From Albibacterium profundi (lineage in GTDB: Bacteria; Bacteroidota; Bacteroidia; Sphingobacteriales; Sphingobacteriaceae), in NCBI RefSeq assembly GCF_042159835.1, contig NZ_JBBVGT010000002.1, positions 1,550,001 through 1,614,000 on the forward strand: a stretch of 64,000 nt of DNA. Direction: 5' to 3'. The stretch's first letter is position 1. Each line of letters opens with the position of its first letter. Positions 43,254 through 53,096 of this stretch are shown piece by piece. The notes beneath the pieces are model-generated. The model did no database searches. It saw nothing but the letters and a program-made list of their open reading frames with translations, and was not told the DNA's origin. The position numbers and the translations under genes are program-made.

Positions 43254-44717
43254 CTAATTCATATCCTGTTTGCTTTGCCATCCACCACCTAAAGCCCGAT
43301 AAAGATCGACCCGAGCGAGCAACAATTGTTGTTTTAAACTAACTAGCTCCAATTCACTGTCGATGGCGGTTTTCTGTGCATTAATTATTTCCAGGTAGGT
43401 CGCACGTCCCGCTTTGAACAGTAAATCTGACTGCTTGATTCCTAGTTGAGCTACTTTTACGCGCTCTATCGTTATGTCATGCTCTTCTCGTAATTTTTCA
43501 AGGGTTATCAACGAATTCGTAATTTCATTAATAGCCGTTAATACGTCTTCTTGAAAATCTAGCTCTGCTTTATCACGCTCAAGCTTGGCAACCTCGAAAT
43601 CTGTTTTAAGCTTTCGTCGGCTAAAAATTGGCTGAGTGATACTTCCGATAATCCCTCCGAAAAGTGAACCTGGGATACTTACCCAGTTGGATGGTAGCAT
43701 GCTTAGTACACCTCCGGTTGCATCGATCGTTAAACTAGGATAGCGGTAAGCCTGTGCCACGCCTACCTCTGCATTGGCCGCTCTGAGTGCTAGTTCAGAC
43801 GCACGTACATCGGGACGGTTGGTTACCATGTATAACGGTACACCAGCTGAAATGGAGTTTTCCAAAAAGTCCTCAAGCTTTCCCGAACGATCAACGCTGT
43901 CCGGCATTTGCCCGGCTAAAGCACGTAAAGCATTTTCTTGGATCGCAAGTTCCCGCTCAAGTTGTGGGATTAAGGACTGTGCGGACAAACGCTGTGAGCG
44001 CGTTTGTTGAATCGCTAACGAGGTTGTTTTTCCCGCATCGTATTGTAGTTGGATAATCCGTAACGTACTGTCCGTTAAGCGCAGATTTCGGTTCGCAACT
44101 TCCAATTGCGCATCGAGCATCAAAAGATTATAATAACCTTGGGCTATTTCTGCTACCAATTGTGTTTGGATTAGCTTCCTAGCCTCGTGTGTTTGCAGAT
44201 AGCTGGCAGCTGCGCTCTCATTCTGTCGTCTGATTTTCCCCCATATATCGAGTTCCCAGCTGAGACTAACTCCTGACGAGTGTTGGGGTGTATAGGTATA
44301 CATGTTTTTAGGAGGTTCTTTCCCTTTTTCTTCATACCACTTCTGCGTTGGACCTGAATAGAAATTCTCCGAACGAAAATCTCGATCTATCGTTGCTATA
44401 TTACCATTGATTTCGGGTAAGAATTGAGCTCTGGCTTCGCGGTTGATTTGATCAGCGATTGCTATATTTTTCATAGCACGCTGAATATCGTAATTGTATA
44501 CGATTGCTGTATCGATTAATGCCAGAAGAGTAGAGTCTTTAAAGAACTCATCCCAAGGGATATCTCCGATACTTATCGTATCAGCCGTTGCAGGGCCGTT
44601 TCGATACGAATCTGGTAAATTTAAGTCTGGTCGCTGATAGTCCTTGCCGATCCGACAAGCACTCAGTGTGACCAGTAAGCAGATCATTACAAAGAATATA
44701 TTGCGTAATTTATTCAT
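43254..44717 (-). CDS. Outer-membrane efflux factor, TolC/OprM (NodT) family lipoprotein
   Basis: The outer-membrane channel of an RND tripartite pump. The 487-residue protein has a lipoprotein signal (MICLLVTLSAC), then DYQRPDLNLPDSYR, and two repeats of long helices with typical motifs such as VSLSWELDIWGKIRRQNESAAASY, LVAEIAQGYYNLLMLDAQLEVA and LVTNRPDVRASELALRAANAEVG-like sequence (MVTNRPDVRASELALRAA). The start overlaps the end of the RND pump gene by eight bases, so the two are coupled. Confidence 0.95.
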   Translation of the reverse strand: MNKLRNIFFVMICLLVTLSACRIGKDYQRPDLNLPDSYRNGPATADTISIGDIPWDEFFKDSTLLALIDTAIVYNYDIQRAMKNIAIADQINREARAQFLPEINGNIATIDRDFRSENFYSGPTQKWYEEKGKEPPKNMYTYTPQHSSGVSLSWELDIWGKIRRQNESAAASYLQTHEARKLIQTQLVAEIAQGYYNLLMLDAQLEVANRNLRLTDSTLRIIQLQYDAGKTTSLAIQQTRSQRLSAQSLIPQLERELAIQENALRALAGQMPDSVDRSGKLEDFLENSISAGVPLYMVTNRPDVRASELALRAANAEVGVAQAYRYPSLTIDATGGVLSMLPSNWVSIPGSLFGGIIGSITQPIFSRRKLKTDFEVAKLERDKAELDFQEDVLTAINEITNSLITLEKLREEHDITIERVKVAQLGIKQSDLLFKAGRATYLEIINAQKTAIDSELELVSLKQQLLLARVDLYRALGGGWQSKQDMN

Positions 44718-47700
44718 CTTCTTCCTCCTCGTCAGCGAATTTTAGCTTAATTTTTTCATCTAATTGTTGAAATATTAAATACAATACCGGGATAATAAAT
44801 ATGCCCAACACAACACCGAATAGCATTCCGCCAGCTGCACTGACACTAATCGAGTGATTTCCCTGTGCCGATGGCCCAACGGTCCACATCAATGGAATTA
44901 AACCCGCGACGAAAGCCAATGAAGTCATGAGAATCGGTCGAAGACGAAGCCGTGCACCTTCTTTGGCTGCATCAAATATGCTCGATCCCATTCTTCTTCT
45001 CTGAACCGCGAACTCTACGATCAGAATCGCATTTTTTGCTAGTAAGCCAATCAGCATGATCAAACCTACTTGTACATAAATGTTGTTTTCTAATCCCACT
45101 AAATTTACGCCACTATATACACCCACCAGGCCTACTGGCACAGAGAGGATAATAGCCAAAGGTAAAATATAGCTCTCAAACTGAATAGCGAGTAGGAAAT
45201 AGACAAATAGGATGCTTAGTGCGAAAATCAAAAAGACCTCGCCGCCTGATTCTTTTTCTTCTAAACTCATTCCGGTCCATTCGTAACTATAATTAGCAGC
45301 AAGTGACTCATTGGCAACTTCTTCTATTGCGGCCATAGCCTCTCCGGTACTGTAACCTGAAGCAGGGGTGGCATTGATGGCTATCGCGTTAAATAAGTTG
45401 TAACGGTTTACGGTTTCCGGCCCCAATACGCGTTTCAATTTTATCAATGTATTAGCCGGGACCATATCCCCAGATTTATTTCGGACAAAAATCGACTTAA
45501 ATGATTCCGGATCATTTGTAAATTGTGGATCTGCCTGCATGTATACACGGTATTGACGCCCAAAGCGTGTGAAATCCCCCGCTTGAGATCTGCTATAATA
45601 ACCACGTATCGAGGTCATTAACGCTTTTGCGTCGACACCAAGAGCCTGAGCTTTCACATAATCGATATCTAGCTCATATTGTGGAAAATTTGCTTTAAAC
45701 GGAGTAAAAGCATCCTCGATTTCTGGACGTTTAAGAACCTCGGCGATAAACTCATCCGCTACTTTACTGAATTCAAGAAATGGGCCGCCAAGACGATCTT
45801 GTAATACAAACTCCAATCCGCTAAAATCTCCAAAGCCCTGAACAGTTGGTCTCCCGTATACGCTAAATGATGCCTCGTGAATAGTGGACAGCTCGTTTCG
45901 TAACGTATCCATAAACTCGTTTATATCCTTGAGATCACCGCGGTCGCCATAGTCTTTTAAATTAATATAGCCAACTGCAAACGCTGAACTGGCATTCCCA
46001 TCTATTGCGTTATAGCCTGAAATTGTCGTCATGCCATCTAGCTCGTCGCGTTGTTTTATAACGCTATCTGCCTTGCGCAGGACTTCTGTTGTTCGTGCTA
46101 ATGAAGCTCCCGGTGGCATGGCCATCGAGAACGTGACAAAACTGTCATCTTCAGCAGGAATGAAGCTCGCTGGGGTTTTGGCCATCAAAAAGACACCAAT
46201 AGATGTAATGACAACTAGACCCAGTACACTCAACCCTTTGCGTGTCATTAAGAAATCTAGTGACTTAACATAACGGTTGGTTAAACGCTCAAACGCATCA
46301 TTAAATGCTTTGAAGAACTTGGTAATAAACCTGTTGAATTTACTCTCCTTGCGGGGCTTATTTTTCTTCCTTTTAAGGAGCATCATACATAGAACCGGGC
46401 TGAGCGTAAGTGCAGTTATAGCTGATATTAAGATAGCTGTTGCTAACGTGTACGCAAATTGCTGATAAAAGATGCCAGACGGACCAGACATGAGACCAAC
46501 AGGAAGAAAAACCGCTGCCATGACCATGGTAATCGATAGGATAGCGCCTGTAATTTCACTCATAGCCGCGGCGGTTGCCTTTCGAGGACTCATACCTCCC
46601 TCCATTTTTTGATGGACTGCCTCGACGACGACAATAGCATCATCTACCACAATACCAATGGCAAGTACTAAGGCAAATAACGTAAGTACGTTGATTGAAA
46701 ATCCAAATAAAAGTAGGAAGAAGAATGTTCCCACAAGTGAAACCGGAATAGCAATTGCCGGAATTAATGTTGATCTGAAGTCTTGCAGGAAAATGAATAC
46801 AATCAGGAATACAAGCAAAAAAGCCTCAATTAGTGTGTGTTGTACTTGTGAAACAGATTCATCAATCTGTTCCCGCACGCTATAAGTAATATCATATTTA
46901 ATTCCATTAGGAAAGGTCCCTTGTAGTCTATCTAATACTTTTCGAACCTCTTTGTCGATTTCTACTGCGTTTGAACCACTCGTTTGAACAACGTTCATTG
47001 TTAAACCGGGCATGCCGTTTACTTCGTTATCACTTCCGACGTTTGAGGCTCCAAACTCGATTCTGGCAACGTCCTTCAGATAGAGGACACTACCATCTTC
47101 ATTAGTCCTGATAACTAGATTTTCGTAATCTTCTGGATTGCTGAATCGACCCTGATGTTTAAGTACAGTCTCGAAAACCTCATCGGATGATTCACCAAAT
47201 TTCCCCGGAGCGATTTCAAAGTTCTGACTTTTAATGGCTGCTGTAATATCCTGTGGAACCAACCCATACAGTGCTAATTTCTCTGGATTTAACCAGGTTC
47301 GCATAGAATAGTTTCTAGCCCCGATCCGACTTACTTCTGCGACGCCGGATACTCTTAACAGTTCACGGATAATATTAATGGAAGCATAGGCCTGCAAAAA
47401 TGTTTCATCGTAAATCTGCTCCGGGTGATCGCTAAACAGGTTAATGGTCATGATGACCCCGCTTTGTTTTGGCATAACGGTAATCCCTGATTCATTTACC
47501 TCTGCGGGAATATTGCTAGCTGCCTTCGATACGCGGGTCTGGACATTTACGGCCGCTTGGTCGGGATTAGTACCAGGTTCAAAGAAAACTGTTATGTTCC
47601 CTGAACCCTTATTACTTGCGCTCGATCGCATGTAAGTCATATGGTTCACGCCGTTAATAGCTTCTTCAAGTGGAAGAAGAGTACTTTCTGCCACGGTCTC

Positions 47701-47862
47701 AGCATTCGCACCCGGGTATGAAAGCGATACGCTGACGCTTGGGGGGGCGATCTCTGGAAATCTTGTAACAGGCAACTGCAACATGCCGACTATTCCCAAG
47801 ATAACCAACAATATAGATATAACAGTAGCCATGACTGGCCTACTCATGATTGTCTTTATCAT
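44710..47862 (-). CDS. RND multidrug efflux pump inner-membrane subunit, AcrB/HAE1 type
   Basis: A proton-driven trimeric transporter of 1,050 residues that extrudes hydrophobic drugs or dyes. It has 12 membrane helices, two large periplasmic loops, the PVTRFPEIAPPSVSVSLSYPGA start, the proton-relay aspartate pair in TM4 (LVLAIGIVVDDAIVVVEAVHQKM, in parts), and GLLAKNAILIVEFA in TM10-11. This is the HAE1 (hydrophobe) rather than the heavy-metal class. A 65-base gap separates it from the adaptor gene; it overlaps the outer-membrane factor gene. The substrate is unknown. Confidence 0.96.
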   Translation of the reverse strand: MIKTIMSRPVMATVISILLVILGIVGMLQLPVTRFPEIAPPSVSVSLSYPGANAETVAESTLLPLEEAINGVNHMTYMRSSASNKGSGNITVFFEPGTNPDQAAVNVQTRVSKAASNIPAEVNESGITVMPKQSGVIMTINLFSDHPEQIYDETFLQAYASINIIRELLRVSGVAEVSRIGARNYSMRTWLNPEKLALYGLVPQDITAAIKSQNFEIAPGKFGESSDEVFETVLKHQGRFSNPEDYENLVIRTNEDGSVLYLKDVARIEFGASNVGSDNEVNGMPGLTMNVVQTSGSNAVEIDKEVRKVLDRLQGTFPNGIKYDITYSVREQIDESVSQVQHTLIEAFLLVFLIVFIFLQDFRSTLIPAIAIPVSLVGTFFFLLLFGFSINVLTLFALVLAIGIVVDDAIVVVEAVHQKMEGGMSPRKATAAAMSEITGAILSITMVMAAVFLPVGLMSGPSGIFYQQFAYTLATAILISAITALTLSPVLCMMLLKRKKNKPRKESKFNRFITKFFKAFNDAFERLTNRYVKSLDFLMTRKGLSVLGLVVITSIGVFLMAKTPASFIPAEDDSFVTFSMAMPPGASLARTTEVLRKADSVIKQRDELDGMTTISGYNAIDGNASSAFAVGYINLKDYGDRGDLKDINEFMDTLRNELSTIHEASFSVYGRPTVQGFGDFSGLEFVLQDRLGGPFLEFSKVADEFIAEVLKRPEIEDAFTPFKANFPQYELDIDYVKAQALGVDAKALMTSIRGYYSRSQAGDFTRFGRQYRVYMQADPQFTNDPESFKSIFVRNKSGDMVPANTLIKLKRVLGPETVNRYNLFNAIAINATPASGYSTGEAMAAIEEVANESLAANYSYEWTGMSLEEKESGGEVFLIFALSILFVYFLLAIQFESYILPLAIILSVPVGLVGVYSGVNLVGLENNIYVQVGLIMLIGLLAKNAILIVEFAVQRRRMGSSIFDAAKEGARLRLRPILMTSLAFVAGLIPLMWTVGPSAQGNHSISVSAAGGMLFGVVLGIFIIPVLYLIFQQLDEKIKLKFADEEEEDE

Positions 47863-47927
47863 TCTTTCTTGTTTTAGACTAATAAATACCTAGTCTTGAC
47901 ATCGTTTGCGCGATCGTCATTAAGGAA

Positions 47928-49091
47928 TTAAATGCTATTTGCGTTTTGTAACTGAGGGTCGATAATCATCCCTTCTTCTAATTTATCTAACCCTGATGTT
48001 ACCACCTTGTCGTTTGGTTTTAGACCTTTGGTTACGATATAGTTAGACCCACTCGTGCCATCAACTTCGATCGCTTGCATCTTAAGGGAATTATTATCTT
48101 CTACTACATAGACATATCGAATGTCTTGCAGTTCAAGAACGGCTACTTGAGGGACAAGTAGCGAACCCGGTTTTAATTCTTCCATTTTTAATGTGCCGGT
48201 ATTACCGTGCCGTAATATATTATCGGGATTTGGGAAGGTAGCTCGCAGCGATATTGCCCCTGTGGTGCTGTTAACTTGGCCGTCCACGGCGTCTACGATT
48301 CCTCGTTCTTTATATTCGCTACCATCCGCCAAAATCAGCCGGACATAAGGAATTAACGAAGTGTTATTTCTAATGTCCGTTGAATCTCCTTCACGGCCTT
48401 TCTTCGTAAAATAGAGGAAATCCGATTCGCTCATTGCAAAGTAAACATAGACTTCCCTCGTGTCAGACAAGATCGTTAAGGGTTGCGAATCTCCTTTACC
48501 CACCAGGTTGCCGATCCGTTTCGGTATACGACCTATATAGCCGCTTGTGGGGGCTTTGATATTGGTAAAATCAAGATTTATTTTTGCAGTTGCTACAGCT
48601 GCTGCTGCTTTTGCGACTGAAGCGGAGGCTACCTCCTTGTTAGATTGAGCAGTTTTCAATTGCACATCCGAGATCACTTCATTCTCAACAAGAGGTTCTA
48701 AGCTCTCGACCTCCAACTGGGCGTTCTCTTCTTTTGCTTTCTCAACTCGGGCTTCGGCTGCTGCATTTTTTAGAGCTTCTTGATATGGGGATGCATTAAT
48801 TTTGAATAAATTTTGTCCCTCCTCAACATATGAACCCTCGTCGACATAGATTTTTTCAAGAATCCCCTCAACTTGTGGACGAATCTCCACATTCACTTTG
48901 CCTTCAATAGTTCCCAGGTAATCTTTGACGGTGACGGCTGTTCCCGTATCTATCTGATATACCGGCAGTGTTAGAAGTCGTTTATCTGCATCAGATGCTT
49001 TCGAATTACATGCGGGTAGCATGAACGCGGACAAGCCGGTAAATGCACTGATTATTAGAGCATTTCTGATTGCTCTTAGGTTTGTGTTCAT
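47928..49091 (-). CDS. RND efflux periplasmic adaptor (membrane fusion) lipoprotein
   Basis: A 387-residue AcrA-type adaptor linking the pump and the outer-membrane channel. It has a lipoprotein signal (FMLPAC, C28), a split lipoyl domain (GKVNVEIRPQVEGILEKIYVDEGSYVEEGQ in the first half; INLDFTNIKAPTSGYIGR in the second, in parts), an alpha-helical hairpin, a beta-barrel domain (SESDFLYF) and a membrane-proximal domain. It is the first gene of the three-gene efflux operon. No regulator gene flanks it; the 239-base upstream gap to the divergent isomerase gene shows no recognisable operator. Confidence 0.95.
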   Translation of the reverse strand: MNTNLRAIRNALIISAFTGLSAFMLPACNSKASDADKRLLTLPVYQIDTGTAVTVKDYLGTIEGKVNVEIRPQVEGILEKIYVDEGSYVEEGQNLFKINASPYQEALKNAAAEARVEKAKEENAQLEVESLEPLVENEVISDVQLKTAQSNKEVASASVAKAAAAVATAKINLDFTNIKAPTSGYIGRIPKRIGNLVGKGDSQPLTILSDTREVYVYFAMSESDFLYFTKKGREGDSTDIRNNTSLIPYVRLILADGSEYKERGIVDAVDGQVNSTTGAISLRATFPNPDNILRHGNTGTLKMEELKPGSLLVPQVAVLELQDIRYVYVVEDNNSLKMQAIEVDGTSGSNYIVTKGLKPNDKVVTSGLDKLEEGMIIDPQLQNANSI

Positions 49092-49330
49092 AAAATTAAC
49101 TTTTGTTCTAGTAGCTGTATTATCTATTTTGCGTACGTTGTTTTTTATTTAAATGCAAATTTGTTTTTATTATTTCTTCAGCCTTTTATATACATGATTA
49201 GTGCCATTTTTAATTTTGAATGAGTTTTATTTTTAAAGTTTTTTAGAATATCTTCCCTGTAGAGCCCTTTTTGATTATAAATTATTACTTTTAGGTCAAT
49301 TAACTAATACATCTATTATAATTTGAAAAA

Positions 49331-50386
49331 ATGCAGACAATTAAAGGACCTGGTATATTTTTAGCACAATTTTTAGGAGACAACCCACCGTTTGATAATT
49401 TAGAATCTATTTGCAAGTGGGCTAAAAGTATCGGTTTTGAAGGTGTTCAGATCCCCACATGGGCAAATGGATATTTTGATTTGAAGCTTGCAGCGGAGAA
49501 CGTTGATTATGCACAGCAAATTAAAGGACAGATTAACGAGTGGGGGCTGTCAATAACCGAACTGAGTACGCATTTACAGGGCCAGTTAGTCGCAGTACAT
49601 CCGGCCTATGATGAGATGTTTGATGGTTTTGCTCCCGCTGAATATCATAAAAAACCTAAAGCAAGAACAGAATGGGCTATTCAGCAATTGAAATATGCGG
49701 CCAAGGCCTCCAGGAATCTTGGTTTGGATGCTGTTGCTACGTTTAGTGGTGCGCTGCTGTGGCACACTGTCTATCCGTGGCCACAACGTCCAGCTGGCCT
49801 TGTAGATACTGGATTTAATGAGTTAGCTAAGCGTTGGTTGCCTATTCTAAACGAATATGAAGAATATGGAGTCGATCTATGTTACGAAATACATCCTGGC
49901 GAAGACCTGCATGATGGAGTAAGCTACGAGCGTTTTCTGTCGAAAGTTGACAACCACGCAAGGGCCTGTTTACTTTATGATCCGTCACACTTTGTATTAC
50001 AGGGCATGGATTACCTAACCTATATCGATCATTACCACGAACGTATAAAAATGTTTCATGTGAAAGATGCAGAGTTTAATCCAACTGGTAAGCAAGGGGT
50101 ATATGGTGGATATTCAGATTGGATAGATCGTGCTGGACGTTTTCGCTCATTAGGTGACGGACAGGTCGACTTCAAAGCGATTTTCAGCAAGCTAGCTGGA
50201 TATGATTTCAAGAGCTGGGCGGTGATGGAATGGGAGTGTGCGATTAAACATCCTGAACAAGGTGCTATCGAGGGAGCGAAATTTATTGCTGATCATATTA
50301 TTCGTGTTACGGATAAAGCTTTCGATGATTTCGCTTCAACGGGAAGCGATGAGGCTTTTAATCGCAAAATCCTAGGTTTAGATTAA
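49331..50386 (+). CDS. Sugar phosphate isomerase/epimerase family TIM-barrel protein
   Basis: A 351-residue protein of the xylose isomerase-like/AP endonuclease 2 superfamily. It shows SLQ-type TIM features: CKWAKSIGFEGVQIPTW, SITELSTHLQGQLVAVHPAYDEMFDGF, LGLDAVATFSGALLW, VDLCYEIHPGEDLHDGVSY, LLYDPSHFVLQGMDYLTYI, KMFHVKDAEFN and SWAVMEWECAIKHPEQGA. The glutamates, histidines and aspartate spaced through these motifs form the usual metal site. Homologues are often annotated as inosose or 3-keto-sugar isomerases; the substrate is not determinable. The permease gene follows 50 bases later. Confidence 0.88.
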   Translation: MQTIKGPGIFLAQFLGDNPPFDNLESICKWAKSIGFEGVQIPTWANGYFDLKLAAENVDYAQQIKGQINEWGLSITELSTHLQGQLVAVHPAYDEMFDGFAPAEYHKKPKARTEWAIQQLKYAAKASRNLGLDAVATFSGALLWHTVYPWPQRPAGLVDTGFNELAKRWLPILNEYEEYGVDLCYEIHPGEDLHDGVSYERFLSKVDNHARACLLYDPSHFVLQGMDYLTYIDHYHERIKMFHVKDAEFNPTGKQGVYGGYSDWIDRAGRFRSLGDGQVDFKAIFSKLAGYDFKSWAVMEWECAIKHPEQGAIEGAKFIADHIIRVTDKAFDDFASTGSDEAFNRKILGLD

Positions 50387-50436
50387 CCCTAATGCCTTAA
50401 TTCTACAGATAGTTAACTTTTGTCTGAATAAACACA

Positions 50437-51888
50437 TTGGAAAAAAACAAAGAATCTCAATCCGCCAATCGCGAGTTAAAAAGGGGATTGCTTAATAGGC
50501 ATATTCAATTAATCGCTCTTGGCGGTGCTATTGGTACTGGTTTGTTTTTGGGGATCGGTCCAGCCGCAGTCCTAGCAGGCCCATCAGTTATACTAGGTTA
50601 TGCAGTAGCCGGAATTGTAGCTTTTTTAATCATGCGACAATTGGGTGAAATGGTTGTTCAGGAGCCCGTAGCTGGCAGCTTCAGTCATTTTGCTTATCGT
50701 TATTGGGGGAAGTTTCCTGGCTTTGCGTCTGGTTGGAATTACTGGATACTTTACATTCTGGTGAGTATGGCAGAGCTTACCGCCATTGGTGTGTATGTGC
50801 AGTTCTGGTGGCCCGAAATCCCGTTATGGGTTTCGAGTCTTTTCTTTTTTTTCGTTATAAATGCGCTGAACTTAGCGTCCGTAAAGATATACGGAGAAGC
50901 GGAATTTTGGTTTTCTATTGTCAAAGTTGTCGCTATTATCGCGATGATCGTTTTTGGAGTTTACCTGTTGCTTAGCGGTGCAGGAGGGGAGCGAGCTAGT
51001 ATTACAAATCTTTGGAACGACGGCGGAATGTTTCCTAAGGGATTGTTCTCCACAGGTGCGGAAGGGAATTATCAAGGCCTACTTTCAGCCATGGCATTTA
51101 TTATGTTTTCTTTTGGCGGACTGGAACTCATCGGTATCACGGCTGCTGAAGCGGAAAATCCTGAAAAGAATATACCAAAAGCCACCAATCAGGTAATTTA
51201 CCGGATTTTGATATTTTATATCGGCGCCTTAATCATTCTTTTCTCTCTTTCTCCTTGGCGGGAGATTACCACAGGAAGTAGTCCTTTTGTAGCCGTGTTT
51301 GATACTCTGAAGGGCTTTGAATTTACCCTGTTTGGAGAAACTTTCTATTTTACGAGTATCATAGCGAATGCGTTAAATATTATTGTATTAACCGCCGCTT
51401 TGTCGGTATACAACAGCAGTGTTTATTCAAATAGTCGGATGCTTTACGGCTTGGCGAAACAAGGGAATGCTCCGTCGGCATTATCAAAACTCAGTAAAAG
51501 CCATGTGCCTGTTAGGGCAATTCTGGTTTCTGCATTTTTCGCTGCTATCTGCATCGTCATTAATAAAATAATGCCGGAACAAGCGTTAGAAATATTGATG
51601 TCCCTAACGGTCTCTGCATTGGTTATCAATTGGTTTATTATCAGCATAACGCATCTGTATTTCAGGAAAGCGAAGATAAAGGAGGGAGTCCGCCCAAAGT
51701 TCTCTGTGTTTTGGTATCCATTTACCAATTACTTTTGCATTGTATTTTTACTTTCAATGCTCGGAATCATCTGGGTTACGGGAATGAAGACTTCAATTGA
51801 ATTGATCCCTGTCTGGTTAATACTTCTCTACGTAAGCTATCGGGTTATGAAAACAAGTAAGGAGTCCGCAAGTAAAGAGTCCGCATAG
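50437..51888 (+). CDS. Amino-acid permease, APC superfamily (AroP/GabP type), TTG start
   Basis: A 12-helix cytoplasmic-membrane amino-acid/proton symporter of 483 residues. The family start KRGLLNRHIQLIALGGAIGTGLFLG is intact, with GEMVVQEPVAGSFSHFAYRYWGKFPGFASGWNYW (in parts) and ITAAEAENPEKNIPKA typical of the AAT family. No ATG lies before the conserved N-terminus, so translation probably begins at TTG 50437; this is unusual and should be treated as inferred. The C-terminus ends SKESASKESA, encoded by a short tandem repeat. Substrate is unknown. Confidence 0.9.
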   Translation: MEKNKESQSANRELKRGLLNRHIQLIALGGAIGTGLFLGIGPAAVLAGPSVILGYAVAGIVAFLIMRQLGEMVVQEPVAGSFSHFAYRYWGKFPGFASGWNYWILYILVSMAELTAIGVYVQFWWPEIPLWVSSLFFFFVINALNLASVKIYGEAEFWFSIVKVVAIIAMIVFGVYLLLSGAGGERASITNLWNDGGMFPKGLFSTGAEGNYQGLLSAMAFIMFSFGGLELIGITAAEAENPEKNIPKATNQVIYRILIFYIGALIILFSLSPWREITTGSSPFVAVFDTLKGFEFTLFGETFYFTSIIANALNIIVLTAALSVYNSSVYSNSRMLYGLAKQGNAPSALSKLSKSHVPVRAILVSAFFAAICIVINKIMPEQALEILMSLTVSALVINWFIISITHLYFRKAKIKEGVRPKFSVFWYPFTNYFCIVFLLSMLGIIWVTGMKTSIELIPVWLILLYVSYRVMKTSKESASKESA

Positions 51889-51905
51889 TGAGCTAAAGAA
51901 TCCGC
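51855..51905 (+). repeat. 15-bp repeat, two tandem copies plus one degenerate copy across the permease stop codon
   Basis: AAGTAAGGAGTCCGC (51855-51869) and AAGTAAAGAGTCCGC (51870-51884) are tandem and encode SKESA twice. A third, degenerate copy, AGCTAAAGAATCCGC (51891-51905), lies just past the TAG stop. This points to slippage expansion at the 3' end. Confidence 0.85.
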
Positions 51906-51908
51906 AAT

Positions 51909-51950
51909 AAAAAAAAGCCTTGCAAGTTGTTGTTAACATCTTACAAGGCT
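51909..51950 (-). terminator. Terminator of the initiator tRNA gene
   Basis: On the minus strand AGCCTTG (51950-51944) pairs with CAAGGCT (51922-51916), with further inner pairing (CTT/AAG) after one mismatch, followed by eight T residues (51916-51909 are A on the plus strand). It directly follows the tRNA 3' end and may also help end the permease transcript. Confidence 0.85.
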
Positions 51951-51955
51951 CTAGG

Positions 51956-52028
<73 letters not shown>

Positions 52029-52095
52029 CTGTATTTTTATATTTTATTAACTTTTCTCTCGCAGAAAAGACAATGTTCTTTGTTTTAATGGACTG

Positions 52096-52127
52096 CAAAT
52101 ATAGGGTTTTTTGCAGTACTATGCAAA
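52096..52127 (-). promoter_or_regulatory. Promoter of the initiator tRNA gene
   Basis: On the minus strand: -33 box TTTG (52127-52124), a 20-base spacer and -7 box TATATTTG (52103-52096), an exact match to the Bacteroidota housekeeping promoter pattern. The tRNA 5' end is 67 bases further on. Confidence 0.8.
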
Positions 52128-52217
52128 AATAAATTTGAATAATTAATTATTTCCTTTGCGTCCACGTCTAGCAAAATTATATTTTGTTTCTTTGTAAGCA
52201 CGTAAAACCCCAATAGC

Positions 52218-53096
52218 ATGGCGCATAAAGCAGGATTTGTAAGTTTGGTCGGTAAACCCAATGCAGGAAAGTCGACCTTGATGAATACATTGGTTGGAGA
52301 AAAAATGTCAATCATAACCCCTAAGGCGCAAACCACTCGTCATCGTATCTTGGGAATTGTCAATGGACCTGATTATCAAATCGTGTTTTCCGATACCCCG
52401 GGGATGATCAAGCCGAATTACGACTTGCAAGAGTCTATGATGAATTTTGTACAAGGTTCATTGATTGATGCCGATTTGATTCTTCTGGTAACCGACATTA
52501 ATGAGCGTTATGATGAGAGTGAAATGATTGAGCGAATTAAAAAAGCAGATGTACCCGTAGCAGTTTTGATTAATAAAATTGACAAGTCGACCGAAGAATG
52601 GGTAAATAAGAAAATCGACTTTTGGCAAGAAACGTTGAATCCCACAGCTGTTTTTGCCATATCCGCTACATTAGGGCATAATATCCAAGCGGTTCAGCAA
52701 TTTATTTTGGAAAACCTTCCAGAACATCCGCCATATTATGATAAGGACACGCTTACTGATAAATCGGAACGCTTTTTTGTTTCGGAGATCATCCGTGAAA
52801 AAGTTTTCAAACTTTTTGAAAAGGAGATACCATACAGCGCTGAAGTCATCGTTAATTCCTTTAAAGAAGAAGAGCGTATCGTTCGGATCAGTGCGGAGAT
52901 TATTGTCGAAAGAGATTCACAAAAGAATATTATTATCGGCAAAGGGGGGACGATGATCAAGAAGGTCGGCACCTATGCCCGGCAAGACATTGAGGAGTTT
53001 TTGCAGAAAAAAGTATTTCTAGAATTATTTGTCAAGGTCATTGCCGATTGGCGGACGAAAAAGAACTATTTAAAGCGTTTCGGGTACGACCATTAA
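52218..53096 (+). CDS. era: GTPase Era
   Basis: An essential GTPase that binds the 3' end of 16S rRNA during 30S assembly. The 292-residue protein has G1 GKPNAGKSTLMNTL, the TTRHRILGI effector loop, G3 DTPGMI, G4 NKID, and a C-terminal KH domain with IIIGKGGTMIKKVGTYARQDIEEF (in parts) and VKVIADWR. It diverges from the tRNA-fMet gene and its end overlaps the converging L,D-transpeptidase gene by 27 bases. Confidence 0.97.
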   Translation: MAHKAGFVSLVGKPNAGKSTLMNTLVGEKMSIITPKAQTTRHRILGIVNGPDYQIVFSDTPGMIKPNYDLQESMMNFVQGSLIDADLILLVTDINERYDESEMIERIKKADVPVAVLINKIDKSTEEWVNKKIDFWQETLNPTAVFAISATLGHNIQAVQQFILENLPEHPPYYDKDTLTDKSERFFVSEIIREKVFKLFEKEIPYSAEVIVNSFKEEERIVRISAEIIVERDSQKNIIIGKGGTMIKKVGTYARQDIEEFLQKKVFLELFVKVIADWRTKKNYLKRFGYDH

